Assembly: GCF_023631325.1 (NCBI RefSeq)
Contig: NZ_JALQDG010000003.1
Span: 186,001 to 250,000 of the forward strand
Source of the DNA: Caballeronia sp. INDeC2
GTDB lineage: Bacteria > Pseudomonadota > Gammaproteobacteria > Burkholderiales > Burkholderiaceae
Reading direction: 5' to 3'
DNA length: 64,000 nucleotides
A model generated the notes under the pieces. That model searched no databases. It worked only from the letters and a program-made list of their open reading frames with translations, and had not been told where the DNA came from. The stretch's first letter is position 1; every line of letters starts with the position of its first letter. Of this stretch, positions 49,564 through 59,839 are shown piece by piece. The position numbers and the translations under genes were made by a program.

Positions 49564-50214
49564 ATGAAAAAAATCGTCATTCTGATCTCCGGACGCGGGA
49601 GCAACATGGAGGCCGTCGTGCGTGCATGCGCGCGCGACGGCTGGCCGGCCCGCATCTGCGCGGTCATTTCCAACCGGCCCGATGCCGCCGGGTTAGGCTT
49701 CGCGGCCGCGAACGGCATCGAAACAAAGGTGGTGGATCATCGTGAGTTCGACGCTCGCGAATCGTTCGATGCCGCGCTCGCGCAAGAGATCGATTGCTTC
49801 GAGCCCGATCTCGTCGTGCTGGCGGGCTTCATGCGCGTGCTGACCGACGCTTTCGTCGCGAGATACACGGGGCGCATGCTCAATGTGCATCCGTCGCTGC
49901 TGCCGAGCTTTCCGGGCTTGCGCACGCATCAGCAGGCGCTCGACGCCGGCGTGCGCGTGCACGGCGCGAGCGTGCATTTCGTGACGCCGGCGCTCGATCA
50001 CGGGCCGATCGTCGCGCAAGCCGCGGTGCCGGTCGTCGCCGGCGACGATGCCGCGGCACTCGCCGCGCGCGTGCTGAAGGTCGAGCACGACATCTATCCG
50101 CGCGCGGTGCGCTGGTTTATCGAAGGGCGTTTATCTATCGAGGGCGAACGTGTCGCCCTCACGCCGTCTGAGCCGCAATGGCTCTTTGCCGACATTGCCG
50201 GGGAGGGCGTATGA
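49564..50214 (+). CDS. purN: Phosphoribosylglycinamide formyltransferase (GAR transformylase, folate-dependent)
   Basis: 216 residues. Transfers the formyl group from 10-formyl-tetrahydrofolate in purine synthesis. Typical segments: ILISGRGSNMEAVV near the N-terminus, LAGFMRVL near 85, the catalytic LNVHPSLLPSFPGL near 105-118 and HFVTPALDHGPIVAQ with the essential Asp. No ribosome binding site visible; see the promoter entry. Stop overlaps the following methyltransferase start by 4 bp. Confidence 0.96.
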   Translation: MKKIVILISGRGSNMEAVVRACARDGWPARICAVISNRPDAAGLGFAAANGIETKVVDHREFDARESFDAALAQEIDCFEPDLVVLAGFMRVLTDAFVARYTGRMLNVHPSLLPSFPGLRTHQQALDAGVRVHGASVHFVTPALDHGPIVAQAAVPVVAGDDAAALAARVLKVEHDIYPRAVRWFIEGRLSIEGERVALTPSEPQWLFADIAGEGV

Positions 50215-51509
50215 GGCTGCATGGATTTCTGATTGGACAAACCGAAACGCTGCTCGCGGATGTGCTGCGCTTTTCCGGCCCCGCCGACGCCGCGACGAGC
50301 CGCTTCTTTCGCGCGCATCCAAAGCTCGGACACAGCGAGCGCGGCGTGATCGCCGAGGCGGTCTTCGCCGTGCTACGCCGGAAGATGGAGTTTTCGCACC
50401 TCGCCGAAAGCGGCAGCGGCAACCAGGCGCGCCGTCTCGCGCTGCTCGGGCTGATGCAGACCGCTGGCCTCTCCGCGCTGAAGCCGTTCGTATCGGCGGA
50501 TGAGTATCAATGGCTCGCGCAAGTCTCGAAGATCGATCCGGCGAGCCTGCCGGTGCGCGTGCGCACCAACCTGCCGCAGTGGATTTACGACGCGATGGCC
50601 AAGCGCTTCGCGCCCGAAGAACTCGCGCAGCTCGCCGCGGCGCTGAACTATCCGGCGCCGCTCGATCTGCGCGTGAATCCGATCAAGGCGACCCGTGATA
50701 TCGCGCTGAAGGCGCTGACCGAGGCGGGCATCGACGCGGGAGAAATGCCGTTTGCGCCGTTCGGCATCCGCGTGGACGGCAAGCCGGCGCTGACGCGTCT
50801 CGCGCCGTTCCAGGAAGGCTGGATCGAGGTGCAGGACGAAGGCAGCCAGTTGCTGTGCTCGCTGATGGCCCCGCGCCGGGGCGAGATGATCGTCGACTTT
50901 TGCGCGGGTGCGGGCGGCAAGACGCTCGCACTCGGCGCGATGATGCGCTCGACCGGCCGTCTCTACGCGTTCGACGTCTCCGATCGCCGGCTCGCCAAGC
51001 TGAAGCCGCGTCTCGCGCGCAGCGGACTATCGAACGTGAATCCGGTGCTCATCGACAGCGAGCACGACGCGAAGATCAAGCGCCTCGCGGGCAAGATCGA
51101 TCGCGTGCTCGTCGATGCGCCGTGTTCCGGCCTCGGCACCCTGCGCCGCAATCCTGACCTGAAGTGGCGCCAGTCGCCCGCGACAGTCGCGGAACTCACG
51201 CCCAAACAGCTCTCGATCCTCACGAGCGCCGCGCGCCTCGTGAAGACCGGCGGCCGCCTCGTCTACGCGACGTGCTCGATGCTCGAAGCCGAAAACGAGG
51301 GCGTCGTGAAGCAGTTCCTCGAAGCGCATCCGAACTTCCGCGTCGTGCCCGCGCGCGATGTGCTGGCGGAGCAGCGCATCGATCTGGACACGGGCGAGTA
51401 TCTGTCGCTGTGGCCGCACAAGCACGGCACGGACGGCTTTTTCGCCGCGGTGCTGGAGCGCGTGCCGGACGCAGCGAAACCGACGGGCGCGGCCGAAGAA
51501 ACCGCGTAA
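50211..51509 (+). CDS. RsmB/NOP-family rRNA cytosine-C5 methyltransferase
   Basis: 432 residues. NusB-like helical N-terminus, then a SAM-dependent methyltransferase: motif I VDFCAGAGGKTLALG (near 225-240), motif IV DAPCSGLGTLRRNPDLKW with the PC dipeptide, and motif VI YATCSMLEAENEGV with the catalytic TC. Probably a paralogue of RsmB, which in these bacteria usually sits with fmt; target base unknown. GGGAGGG ribosome binding site. Overlaps purN and is followed within 3 bp by the MscS gene. Confidence 0.92.
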   Translation: MRLHGFLIGQTETLLADVLRFSGPADAATSRFFRAHPKLGHSERGVIAEAVFAVLRRKMEFSHLAESGSGNQARRLALLGLMQTAGLSALKPFVSADEYQWLAQVSKIDPASLPVRVRTNLPQWIYDAMAKRFAPEELAQLAAALNYPAPLDLRVNPIKATRDIALKALTEAGIDAGEMPFAPFGIRVDGKPALTRLAPFQEGWIEVQDEGSQLLCSLMAPRRGEMIVDFCAGAGGKTLALGAMMRSTGRLYAFDVSDRRLAKLKPRLARSGLSNVNPVLIDSEHDAKIKRLAGKIDRVLVDAPCSGLGTLRRNPDLKWRQSPATVAELTPKQLSILTSAARLVKTGGRLVYATCSMLEAENEGVVKQFLEAHPNFRVVPARDVLAEQRIDLDTGEYLSLWPHKHGTDGFFAAVLERVPDAAKPTGAAEETA

Positions 51510-51512
51510 GCA

Positions 51513-52883
51513 ATGCAGAACCGCTTCCTGAGCGAACTCTCCGCGCGGCTTTTCCGCGATTTCGGCGAGCCGGAAGTGATCTGGCAGGTGGCGGTTCTGC
51601 TCGGCCTGCTCGTCATCGCCTGGTGGTGCGCGCGTCTGCTTCGCAAGAAGCTCGATGCGCGCCGCCAGTCGCGATTCGAAGCCGTGCGTTTCGGCGCGGA
51701 AAGTCTCAACAAGGCGCTGTTTCCGTTGCTCGGCACGGTTTTCGTGTCGATCGCGCAGGTCATGCTGGCGCCGTTCATCCACACGTCGTTCCTGCGCCTC
51801 TCGCTCGTGCCGCTGTGCGGCATCACCGTCATCTACACGATGTTCTATGTCGCGCGGCGCGTGTTCAGCCGCGGCCAGGCCGAGCACGAGGCGAACGCGC
51901 TACTGTATCTGTTCGAAAAGCTCGTGACGGTGATCGTCTGGATCGCGATGTTGCTCACCGTGATGGGCATTCAGCACGACGTCGTGCACTGGATGGCGAG
52001 CGTGCGCTTCAATTTCGCGAACGCGCACATGACGCTGCTCTCGCTCGCCTCGGGCGTGCTGTGGGTGTGCGTGACGCTGATCGTCGCGATGTGGGCGGGC
52101 GCGCTGCTCGACGACCGCCTGATGCGCGCCCGCTCGCTCGACGCCAATCTCAAAGTGGTGCTCGCGCGCATTGGCCGGGCGCTGATGATTCTTGCCGCGA
52201 TTCTCGTGAGCCTGTCGATCGTCGGGATCGATATCACGGTGCTTGGTGTGTTCGGCGGTGCGCTCGGCGTTGGGCTCGGTTTCGGCTTGCAAAAGATCGC
52301 GAGCAACTATGTGTCGGGCTTCATCATCCTGCTGGACCGTTCCTTGCGCCTCGGAGACATGATCAATGTGAGCGGCAATCAGGGCACGGTCACGCAGATT
52401 CGCACGCGTTATACGGTCGTGCGCGGGCTCGACGGCATCGAAACGCTGATTCCGAATGAAAAGCTGATCACCGATGTGGTGCAAAATCACTCGTCGTTTC
52501 TGACGCGCGGCAACGCGAAGGTCGCGGTGCAAGTGAGTTACCGGTGCAACGTCGAGCGGGCGATGCAGTTGCTCGTCGAGGCGACGCGGGATGTGGAGCG
52601 CGTTTTACAGGATCCGGCGCCGGCCGCGCTGCTCGCGAGCTTCGGCGCGGATGGCATTAATCTCGAACTGAGCTTCTGGATCGAGGAAGCGGCGAAGGGC
52701 ACGGGCGGCGTAAAGTCGCAGGTAAATCGAGCGGTTTGGCGGTTATTCTGCGAGCACGGCATTGAAATCCCGTACTCTCAGCGCGAAATAAGGATTGTCG
52801 ATGAATCCGGCCGAACGGACGGCAAATCGGTACTAAATGCCGAATGCGGCGGCCAAGGCGCGGCACCGGTGCCTGATCGTTGA
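51513..52883 (+). CDS. MscS-family mechanosensitive ion channel
   Basis: 456 residues. Several N-terminal membrane helices (from about 25; VIYTMFYVARRVFSR loop), a pore helix rich in Gly/Ala (GVFGGALGVGLGFGLQKIA near 245-263) and the cytoplasmic beta domain (LDRSLRLGDMINVSG, GIETLIPNEKLITDVV). Larger than E. coli MscS because of extra N-terminal helices. Opens under membrane tension during osmotic downshock. Third gene of the purN run, though unrelated in function. Confidence 0.92.
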   Translation: MQNRFLSELSARLFRDFGEPEVIWQVAVLLGLLVIAWWCARLLRKKLDARRQSRFEAVRFGAESLNKALFPLLGTVFVSIAQVMLAPFIHTSFLRLSLVPLCGITVIYTMFYVARRVFSRGQAEHEANALLYLFEKLVTVIVWIAMLLTVMGIQHDVVHWMASVRFNFANAHMTLLSLASGVLWVCVTLIVAMWAGALLDDRLMRARSLDANLKVVLARIGRALMILAAILVSLSIVGIDITVLGVFGGALGVGLGFGLQKIASNYVSGFIILLDRSLRLGDMINVSGNQGTVTQIRTRYTVVRGLDGIETLIPNEKLITDVVQNHSSFLTRGNAKVAVQVSYRCNVERAMQLLVEATRDVERVLQDPAPAALLASFGADGINLELSFWIEEAAKGTGGVKSQVNRAVWRLFCEHGIEIPYSQREIRIVDESGRTDGKSVLNAECGGQGAAPVPDR

Positions 52884-53061
52884 TCGACAGCCTCGATCTT
52901 CGGATTTGGCCAGTGAATCAACATCAAATCGGGGCGTGAGTTTTCCCTCGTTTTGATAGTATTCAAAAAATTTCACCTTTAGGACAAAGACTTGGAACGC
53001 TTGCAGTAGAATGCGATCGAACCTGCGCACGTACCTTTCACGCGCACAACAAGTTGCCCGA

Positions 53062-53075
53062 AGTCAGTTCTGACT
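53062..53075. promoter_or_regulatory. Inverted repeat upstream of the desaturase gene
   Basis: AGTCAG-TT-CTGACT, a perfect 6-bp inverted repeat 42 bp before the desaturase start. A -10-like TAGAAT (53007-53012) lies 50 bp further upstream, so the repeat is in the leader. It may be an operator (desaturase genes are often repressed by fatty-acid sensors) or an RNA hairpin. Confidence 0.35.
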
Positions 53076-53117
53076 GGCCATTTTTCCCGAATTTCACAGC
53101 TACACAGGTAAACCGCC

Positions 53118-54314
53118 TTGCTGAATTCTTCCCTCGAATTTCTCGCCAACGGATTGCTCGACTTTTCCTGGTGGCAGATTCTGCTGTTCACGCTTGCAAT
53201 GACTCACGTCACGATCGCCGGCGTCACGATCTATCTGCACCGCTGCCAGGCGCACCGCGCGCTGGACCTGCATCCCGTCGCGAGCCACTTCTTCCGTTTC
53301 TGGCTGTGGATGACCACGGGCATGCTGACCGGCCAGTGGGCGGCGATCCACCGCAAGCACCACGCAAAATGCGAAACCGAGGAAGATCCGCACAGCCCGC
53401 AGACGCGCGGCATCTGGAAGGTGTTGCTCGAGGGCGCGGAACTCTATCGCACCGAAGCGAAAAACGAAGAAACGATGCGCAAGTTCAGTCACGGCACGCC
53501 TAACGACTGGATGGAACGCAACGTCTACACGCGTTACCCGATTCTCGGCATCAGCGTCATGATGGTCATCGACGTCGCGCTGTTCGGCATCGTCGGTCTC
53601 TCGGTGTGGGCCGTGCAAATGATCTGGATTCCGTTCTGGGCGGCTGGCGTCGTCAACGGTCTCGCGCACTTTTGGGGCTATCGCAACTTCAACTCGGCGG
53701 ATGCGTCGACGAATATTTTCCCGCTCGGCATTCTGATCGGCGGCGAAGAGCTGCATAACAATCACCACACGTTCGCGACCTCCGCGAAGCTGTCGAGCAA
53801 ATGGTACGAGTTCGACATCGGCTGGCTGTATATCCGCCTGATGTCGGTGGTCGGCCTCGCGAAGGTAAAGAAGATCGCGCCGACCCCGAAACTCGCCGCG
53901 AGCAAGGCGGTGGTGGATCAGGACACGTTGCAGGCCGTGCTGTCGAACCGCTACGAAGTGATGGCGCGTTACGGCAAGGCGCTCAAGCGTGCCTACGCGC
54001 AGGAACTGGCGAAGCTGAAGGAAGCCGGCGCGCGCGAGAAGTATCAGCTGATGCGCGGCGCGCGCAAGTGGTTCCACAAGGAAGAGGACGGCCTGAACGA
54101 GCCGCAACTCAAGCAACTGCCGGAGCTGACCTCGGATAACCAGAAGCTGCGCACGTTCATCGAACTGCGCAAGGATCTGTCGGCGATGTGGGACCGCTCC
54201 AACGCATCGCGCGAGCAGCTGGTCACGCAATTGCAGGACTGGTGCCATCGCGCGGAAGAGAGCGGCATCAAGGCGCTGCAGGACTTTGCTTTGCGTCTGC
54301 GCCGCTACGCCTGA
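53118..54314 (+). CDS. Fatty acid (acyl-CoA/delta-9) desaturase
   Basis: 398 residues. Membrane di-iron desaturase with three histidine boxes: HRCQAH (near 41-46), HRKHH (near 78-82) and HNNHH (near 215-219), and four predicted transmembrane helices. Introduces a double bond into acyl chains for membrane fluidity. From about residue 260 there is a long charged helical extension (KRAYAQELAKLKEAGAREK and later segments) not needed for catalysis, probably coiled-coil. The start is TTG (M-LNSSLEFL); no ATG fits. Followed by a terminator. Confidence 0.93.
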   Translation: MLNSSLEFLANGLLDFSWWQILLFTLAMTHVTIAGVTIYLHRCQAHRALDLHPVASHFFRFWLWMTTGMLTGQWAAIHRKHHAKCETEEDPHSPQTRGIWKVLLEGAELYRTEAKNEETMRKFSHGTPNDWMERNVYTRYPILGISVMMVIDVALFGIVGLSVWAVQMIWIPFWAAGVVNGLAHFWGYRNFNSADASTNIFPLGILIGGEELHNNHHTFATSAKLSSKWYEFDIGWLYIRLMSVVGLAKVKKIAPTPKLAASKAVVDQDTLQAVLSNRYEVMARYGKALKRAYAQELAKLKEAGAREKYQLMRGARKWFHKEEDGLNEPQLKQLPELTSDNQKLRTFIELRKDLSAMWDRSNASREQLVTQLQDWCHRAEESGIKALQDFALRLRRYA

Positions 54315-54349
54315 CGCGCGCGATATCCGTTAAAATTTAAGAACGTCAC

Positions 54350-54380
54350 AAGACCCCGCTCTGGCGGGGTCTTTGTTTTT
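54350..54380 (+). terminator. Rho-independent terminator of the desaturase gene
   Basis: Stem AGACCCCGC / GCGGGGTCT with loop TCTG, followed by TTGTTTTT. Confidence 0.9.
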
Positions 54381-54434
54381 GGGCGGCCGATTTCGCATTT
54401 CGTTTTGCTTGAGTTGCAAGTGGGGACAGGAGAC

Positions 54435-55562
54435 ATGGAAGCGATTAGGAGCGTCGAGTACGACCGGCCGCAAGGCCTGACGTGTGGGGTGGGCGAAGCG
54501 TGGGCGAGGGTGCCCGACGCACCATCGGCCGAACGGAAACGCGAGCTGAAGGAACGCATTCGCGCGCTGCTTCGGCGCGAACAGGCGGTTCTGGTCGCGC
54601 ATTATTATGTCGATGCCGAACTGCAGGAACTCGCCGATGAAACCGGCGGATGCGTCGCCGATTCGCTCGAAATGGCGCGTTTCGGGCGCGATCATGCGGC
54701 GAAGACGCTGGTGGTCGCGGGCGTGCGCTTCATGGGCGAGACGGCCAAGATCCTGAGCCCGGACAAGCGCGTGCTGATGCCCGATCTCGACGCAACCTGT
54801 TCGCTCGATCTCGGTTGCCCTGCCGACGAGTTCTCCGCATTCTGCGATGCGCATCCGGATCGCACGGTCGTCGTGTATGCAAACACCAGCGCGGCCGTGA
54901 AGGCGCGGGCGGACTGGATGGTCACGTCGTCGATCGGGCTTGAAATCGTTGCCGATCTTCATTCGCGCGGCGAAAAGATTCTGTGGGCGCCGGATCGTCA
55001 CCTCGGCAACTACATCCAGAAGCAGACCGGCGCCGACATGCTGTTGTGGCAGGGCTCGTGCCTCGTCCACGACGAGTTCAAGGGCATCGAACTCGGCCTG
55101 CTGCGTAACGAATACCCCGACGCGAAGATCCTCGTGCATCCGGAGTCGCCGGAAGGCGTCGTCGCGCTCGCGGACGTGGTCGGCTCGACCACGCAGCTGA
55201 TCGACGCCGCCGTGAAGCTCGACGCGAAACGCTTCATCGTCGCGACGGATCTCGGCATCCTGCACAAGATGCGGCTCGCCGCGCCGGGCAAAACCTTCAT
55301 CGAAGCGCCGACCGCCGGCAACAGCGCAACCTGCAAGAGCTGCGCGCACTGTCCGTGGATGGCGATGAACGGCCTCGCAAACCTCGCCGATGTCCTCGAA
55401 CGCGGTCACAACGAGATCCATGTCGATCCGGCTATCGGTCTGCGCGCGCGCCTGCCGATCGACCGCATGCTGGACTTCGCCGCGCGTCACAAGAAGCGCG
55501 TGCAGGCGAGCGGCGATCTCGCGAAAGACGCATCCCTGTTCACGAATGTGGGGGCCGCGTGA
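54435..55562 (+). CDS. nadA: Quinolinate synthase
   Basis: 375 residues. Condenses iminoaspartate with dihydroxyacetone phosphate to quinolinate, using a [4Fe-4S] cluster held by cysteines in [25 protein letters not shown] and [29 protein letters not shown] near residue 55 is typical. AGGAG ribosome binding site fixes the ATG. The stop overlaps the nadC start by 4 bases (GTGA), so the two are coupled. Confidence 0.97.
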   Translation: MEAIRSVEYDRPQGLTCGVGEAWARVPDAPSAERKRELKERIRALLRREQAVLVAHYYVDAELQELADETGGCVADSLEMARFGRDHAAKTLVVAGVRFMGETAKILSPDKRVLMPDLDATCSLDLGCPADEFSAFCDAHPDRTVVVYANTSAAVKARADWMVTSSIGLEIVADLHSRGEKILWAPDRHLGNYIQKQTGADMLLWQGSCLVHDEFKGIELGLLRNEYPDAKILVHPESPEGVVALADVVGSTTQLIDAAVKLDAKRFIVATDLGILHKMRLAAPGKTFIEAPTAGNSATCKSCAHCPWMAMNGLANLADVLERGHNEIHVDPAIGLRARLPIDRMLDFAARHKKRVQASGDLAKDASLFTNVGAA

Positions 55563-56434
55563 GCGCTTTTTCACCCGTTTTCGACGAAGTTCGCGCCCAA
55601 TACGGCGAAGTATTCGACGCGGCGCTCGTGCGCAATGTCGTCGATGCGCTCGATGAAGATGTTGGCGCCGTCGATCACACCGGCCGTCTCGTGCCCGCCG
55701 ACGCGCGACGCACGGCGCGCATCATCGTGCGCGAGGAGGCGGTGTTGTGCGGCGTGCCGTGGTTCGACGAAGTGATGCGCCGCGTCGATTCGTCGATCGA
55801 AGTCGAATGGCAGTATCGCGAAGGCGATCGCATGGCGGCAACTTCGCCGGTCGTGCTGCTCCACGGCCCCGCGCGCGCGCTGCTGACAGCGGAGCGCAAC
55901 GGCCTCAATTTCCTGCAATTGCTGTCGGGCGTTGCCACCGCGACGCGCCGGTACGTCGAGGCGATCGAAGGCACGCGCGCGCGCATCCTCGATACGCGAA
56001 AGACGCTGCCGGGCTTGCGGCTCGCGCAGAAGTACGCGGTGCGCGTGGGCGGCGGGGCGAACCAGCGCCTCGCGCTCTACGACGGCATTTTGATCAAGGA
56101 AAACCACATCGCGGCGGCCGGCGGCGTCGGCGCGGCGATGGACGCGGCGCTCGCGCTGAACGCGGGCGTGCCAATTCAGATCGAAGTGGAAACGCTCGAG
56201 CAGCTCGAAACGGCGCTGGCGCATCGGGCCGAATCGATCCTGCTCGACAACTTCACGCTGGAAACGATGCGCGATGCCGTGCGCATCACGGCGGGCCGCG
56301 CGTTGCTCGAAGTGTCCGGCGGCGTGAACTTCGATACGGTTCGCGCGATCGCGGAAACCGGCGTCGATCGCATCTCGATCGGCGCGCTTACGAAGGACGT
56401 GCGCGCGACCGATTTCTCGATGCGTCTGCGCTAA
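55559..56434 (+). CDS. nadC: Nicotinate-nucleotide pyrophosphorylase (quinolinate phosphoribosyltransferase)
   Basis: 291 residues. Converts quinolinate and PRPP to nicotinate mononucleotide. Contains [20 protein letters not shown] near 122, [20 protein letters not shown] near 145, [19 protein letters not shown] region ([16 protein letters not shown]) and ISIGALTKD at the end. Starts with GTG inside the nadA stop. Converges with nadB with a 4-bp overlap of stops. Confidence 0.97.
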   Translation: MSAFSPVFDEVRAQYGEVFDAALVRNVVDALDEDVGAVDHTGRLVPADARRTARIIVREEAVLCGVPWFDEVMRRVDSSIEVEWQYREGDRMAATSPVVLLHGPARALLTAERNGLNFLQLLSGVATATRRYVEAIEGTRARILDTRKTLPGLRLAQKYAVRVGGGANQRLALYDGILIKENHIAAAGGVGAAMDAALALNAGVPIQIEVETLEQLETALAHRAESILLDNFTLETMRDAVRITAGRALLEVSGGVNFDTVRAIAETGVDRISIGALTKDVRATDFSMRLR

Positions 56435-58029
56435 ATACTCGTGCGGCGCGCGGCCGGCGGCATCAGCACGGTCGGCAACGCCTTCGGCAAAGTCTCGGGC
56501 CAGTCGCGGCTGTAGTGCAGGCCGCGGCTCTCGCGCCGCGAGCACGCGCTTTCCACTATCAGCGACGCCACATCTACGAGATTGCGCAGCTCCAGCAGAT
56601 CGCGGCTCACCTTGAAGTTCGCGTAATACTCGTGAATCTCATCGCGCAGCAGCGCAAGCCGGTGTTGAGCGCGCGCGAGGCGCTTGTCCGTGCGCACGAT
56701 GCCCACGTAGTTCCACATCAGCCGCCGCAGTTCATCCCAGTTGTGCGCGACGACGACTTCCTCGTCCGGATCGGACACGCGGCTTTCGTCCCAGTCGGGC
56801 AATTCGGCGTGACAGCCGTTCGAGAATCCGTCCGCTTCGATCGCCTGCGCGGCCGCGCGACCGATGACAAGACATTCGAGCAGGGAATTGCTCGCGAGCC
56901 GATTCGCGCCGTGCAGACCCGTGTACGACGTCTCGCCGACCGCATACAGCCCGAGGCGATCCGTGCGCCCCGCGAGATCGGTGACGACGCCGCCGCACGT
57001 GTAATGCGCGGCGGGCACGACCGGAATCGGCTCCTTCGCAATGTCGATGCCGAATTCGCGGCAGCGCGCGAGGATCGTCGGAAAGTGCTCTTCGAGAAAC
57101 GCGCGCGGTTGGTGGCTGATGTCGAGATACACGCAGTCGATGCCGCGCTTCTTGATTTCGAAATCGATCGCCCGAGCGACGATATCGCGCGGCGCGAGTT
57201 CGGCGCGCTCGTCGTGCGCGGGCATGAAGCGCGTGCCGTCGGGCAGGCACAGGATGCCGCCTTCGCCGCGCACCGCTTCCGAGATGAGGAACGACTTCGC
57301 GTAGGGGTGAAAAAGGCACGTCGGATGGAACTGAATGAACTCCATGTTCGCGACGCGGCAGCCCGCGCGCCATGCCATTGCGATGCCGTCGCCGGTCGCG
57401 GTGTCGGGGTTCGTCGTGTAGAGATAGACCTTGCCCGCGCCGCCCGTCGCGAGGACGGTGTGCGGCGCCTGAATGGTCACGGTGCGGCCCGTGTTCACAT
57501 CGAGCGCGTAGAGGCCGTGGCAGCGATGGCCGGGCAGTCCGAGCCGGTCCGACGTGATCAGGTCGATCGCGTAATGATCTTCGAGAACGGTGATGTTCGG
57601 ATGATTGCGCACGCGTTCGGCGAGCGTCGTGACGACGGCGTGGCCGGTCGCGTCCGCCGCGTGGATGATCCGGCGATGGCTATGGCCGCCTTCCCGCGTC
57701 AGATGAAAGCCGAGTTCGGCCGAGACATCGCGCGTGAAGGGCACGCCTTCATCGATGAGCCATTCGATCGCCGCGCGCCCGTTTTCGACGATGAAGCGCG
57801 TCGCGGCTTCGTCGCACAGGCCGCCGCCGGCCACGAGCGTATCGTCGACGTGATTGTCGACACTGTCGGCGGAATCCAGCACGGCCGCGATGCCGCCCTG
57901 CGCCCAATCGCTCGCACCTACGCTCGCGGCGCGCTTCGCCAGGATCGCGACGCGCCGCGTTTCAGCCAGATTCAGCGCGACGCTCAGACCCGCGAGTCCG
58001 CTCCCTACGATCGCTACGTCGAAATTCAT
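56431..58029 (-). CDS. nadB: L-aspartate oxidase
   Basis: 532 residues. FAD-dependent oxidase giving iminoaspartate, the first step of NAD synthesis from aspartate. FAD site [18 protein letters not shown] (6-23), active-site [11 protein letters not shown], and the covalent-family segment [20 protein letters not shown] (near 360). Encoded opposite nadA-nadC, so all three enzymes for de novo nicotinate mononucleotide are present together. Confidence 0.97.
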   Translation of the reverse strand: MNFDVAIVGSGLAGLSVALNLAETRRVAILAKRAASVGASDWAQGGIAAVLDSADSVDNHVDDTLVAGGGLCDEAATRFIVENGRAAIEWLIDEGVPFTRDVSAELGFHLTREGGHSHRRIIHAADATGHAVVTTLAERVRNHPNITVLEDHYAIDLITSDRLGLPGHRCHGLYALDVNTGRTVTIQAPHTVLATGGAGKVYLYTTNPDTATGDGIAMAWRAGCRVANMEFIQFHPTCLFHPYAKSFLISEAVRGEGGILCLPDGTRFMPAHDERAELAPRDIVARAIDFEIKKRGIDCVYLDISHQPRAFLEEHFPTILARCREFGIDIAKEPIPVVPAAHYTCGGVVTDLAGRTDRLGLYAVGETSYTGLHGANRLASNSLLECLVIGRAAAQAIEADGFSNGCHAELPDWDESRVSDPDEEVVVAHNWDELRRLMWNYVGIVRTDKRLARAQHRLALLRDEIHEYYANFKVSRDLLELRNLVDVASLIVESACSRRESRGLHYSRDWPETLPKALPTVLMPPAARRTSI

Positions 58030-58153
58030 GCTGCCGGTTCTCCGTCCGTGTTCTCATCGATAGCCGGCAAGCATAACCCGCGTGAACCTCCGGTGACAGC
58101 GAAAACCCCCGCACGGTCGTGTGTAAAGCGTATGAATATTGCGCACGCAAAAC

Positions 58154-58183
58154 AAAAAGCCCCGCGTGTGCGCGGGGCTTTTT
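58154..58183 (-). terminator. Rho-independent terminator of rpmB-rpmG
   Basis: Stem AAAAAGCCCCGCG / CGCGGGGCTTTTT with a TGTG loop, symmetric for both strands, 34 bp after the rpmG stop. Confidence 0.9.
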
Positions 58184-58216
58184 GCTGTCTTCGTACGGGA
58201 ATCTCGAAATCAAGAG

Positions 58217-58384
58217 TTACTTGATCTTGGTTTCCTTGTACTCAACGTGCTTGCGGACGACGGGATCGAACTTCTTGATCGCCATCTTTTCCGGCATGTT
58301 GCGCTTGTTCTTGGTCGTCGTGTAGAAGTGACCCGTGCCTGCGGTCGATTCCAGCTTGATCTTGTCGCGTGCGCCCTTGGCCAT
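58217..58384 (-). CDS. rpmG: 50S ribosomal protein L33
   Basis: 55 residues: [20 protein letters not shown] and then [14 protein letters not shown], ending EYKETKIK. It is the form without the CxxC zinc-binding pairs, so it does not bind zinc. Ribosome binding site AAGGAGC. 11 bp after rpmB, as in nearly all proteobacteria. Confidence 0.97.
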   Translation of the reverse strand: MAKGARDKIKLESTAGTGHFYTTTKNKRNMPEKMAIKKFDPVVRKHVEYKETKIK

Positions 58385-58395
58385 TTGCGTGCTCC

Positions 58396-58629
58396 TTAGA
58401 TTTCACCGCGTGCGCGCAGGTCTGCGAGCACGGCGTCAATACCGTTCTTGTCGATCAGGCGCAGGCCGGCGTTCGAAACGCGCAGACGGACCCAGCGATT
58501 TTCACTTTCAACGAAGAAACGGCGGTTCTGCAGGTTCGGCAGGAAACGACGCTTGGTCTTGTTGTTTGCGTGGGAAACGTTGTTGCCCGACATCGGGCCT
58601 TTCCCAGTTACTTGGCATACGCGTGCCAT
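58396..58629 (-). CDS. rpmB: 50S ribosomal protein L28
   Basis: 77 residues. Typical [20 protein letters not shown] start and [13 protein letters not shown] middle. Large-subunit assembly protein. TAGGAG site 7 bases before the ATG. First gene of rpmB-rpmG. The 259 bp upstream hold its promoter and the 3' end of radC; GTTCACAC occurs twice there. Confidence 0.97.
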   Translation of the reverse strand: MARVCQVTGKGPMSGNNVSHANNKTKRRFLPNLQNRRFFVESENRWVRLRVSNAGLRLIDKNGIDAVLADLRARGEI

Positions 58630-58888
58630 GAGGACACTCCTAAATACACGTTGAGTCCGAGTCGAACGCTCGAATCGAAAGCACTCGCTTCCGGTTCGAT
58701 GCCTCTTATCGCCCAATTTGCCGATCGGGGACTTGGCAGCACGGTTATGCCAATGAGGGCTGCGCTCAGCGCGCCTTGCGGTTCACACCGCAGTTCACAC
58801 TTTACTCAGAACAGGCGGGTTGAGAAAAGCAAATGTGGATTGTAACAGGAAAAACGCTGAAATATCAAACCATTTATGGCCCTTGCGT

Positions 58889-59635
58889 TCACAGCCAGCC
58901 GTGCCGCGCGAACGAGAACACCTCGTTCGCGGCTACGACGACGTGATCGAGCAGCCGTACGTCGATGAGCGTCAGCGCGTCCTGCAGCGTCTTGGTCAGC
59001 CGCCGGTCGTTCGCGCTCGGCTCGACGCCGCCCGACGGATGATTATGCGCGACGATCAGCCCCGCCGCGTTCAGCGTGAGCGCGCGCCGCACGATCTCGC
59101 GCGGATACACCGCGACGCGCGTAAGCGAGCCGCGCGCGGACTCCTCGGCGTGCAGCAATTGATGACGCGCGTCCAGGTACAGGCAGATGAATACCTCATA
59201 TGGCCGCGTGCCGATCAACAGCCGCAGATAGTCCTCGACTGCGCCCGGCGCGTTCAGAAGCTCGCGGTCGCGCGCTTTCTCCGCGAGCGCGCGCCGGCAA
59301 AGTTCCGACACGGCGATAAGCGTCGCCGCGCGCGCCGGTCCGATGCCACGCTCCTCGCGCAGCTCGGCCGCCGACGCGTCCAGCACGCCGCGCAGCGAAC
59401 CGAAGCGCCGCAGAAGCTGGCGCGCCACATCGACGGCCGTCACGCCGGAAACGCCGGTGCGCAGGAACAAAGCGAACAGTTCCGCGTCCGATAACGACGC
59501 GGGGCCGGTATCGAGCAGGCGTTCGCGCGGCCGGTCGGCGCGCGCCCATTTGCGAATCGACATGAAGGGCGCGATCGCCGTGATGTTGTCGTCGGGCGAG
59601 GCGGGCGGCGCGACGAGCCGCAGATCGGCGCTCAT
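58889..59635 (-). CDS. radC: RadC/YsxA family JAB-domain protein
   Basis: 248 residues. An N-terminal helix-hairpin-helix part ([16 protein letters not shown], near 88-103) and a C-terminal JAMM/MPN+ domain with the zinc motif HNHPSG-x8-D ([18 protein letters not shown], near 198-215). Long thought to aid DNA repair; its biochemical role is still unclear. Ribosome binding site GGAGG. Same strand as rpmB-rpmG and divergent from the isomerase gene. Confidence 0.94.
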   Translation of the reverse strand: MSADLRLVAPPASPDDNITAIAPFMSIRKWARADRPRERLLDTGPASLSDAELFALFLRTGVSGVTAVDVARQLLRRFGSLRGVLDASAAELREERGIGPARAATLIAVSELCRRALAEKARDRELLNAPGAVEDYLRLLIGTRPYEVFICLYLDARHQLLHAEESARGSLTRVAVYPREIVRRALTLNAAGLIVAHNHPSGGVEPSANDRRLTKTLQDALTLIDVRLLDHVVVAANEVFSFARHGWL

Positions 59636-59839
59636 CGCGGGCCTCCGGGACGTCTTGTCGCGCGGGCGAGCGCACGCAGGACGCCGCCGCGTGACGCGAC
59701 ACGACACAACTCTGTCTTACAATAGCGGTTTTGGCGTCCGGTTCGCACCGGCGCCGCGCGGTTCGCTGCCTCGCGCCGAAGAGCCGCCCCACGCCGGGCC
59801 CGCGCCCTGCCTTCAAACGAACGGCCACATCCAATACTC

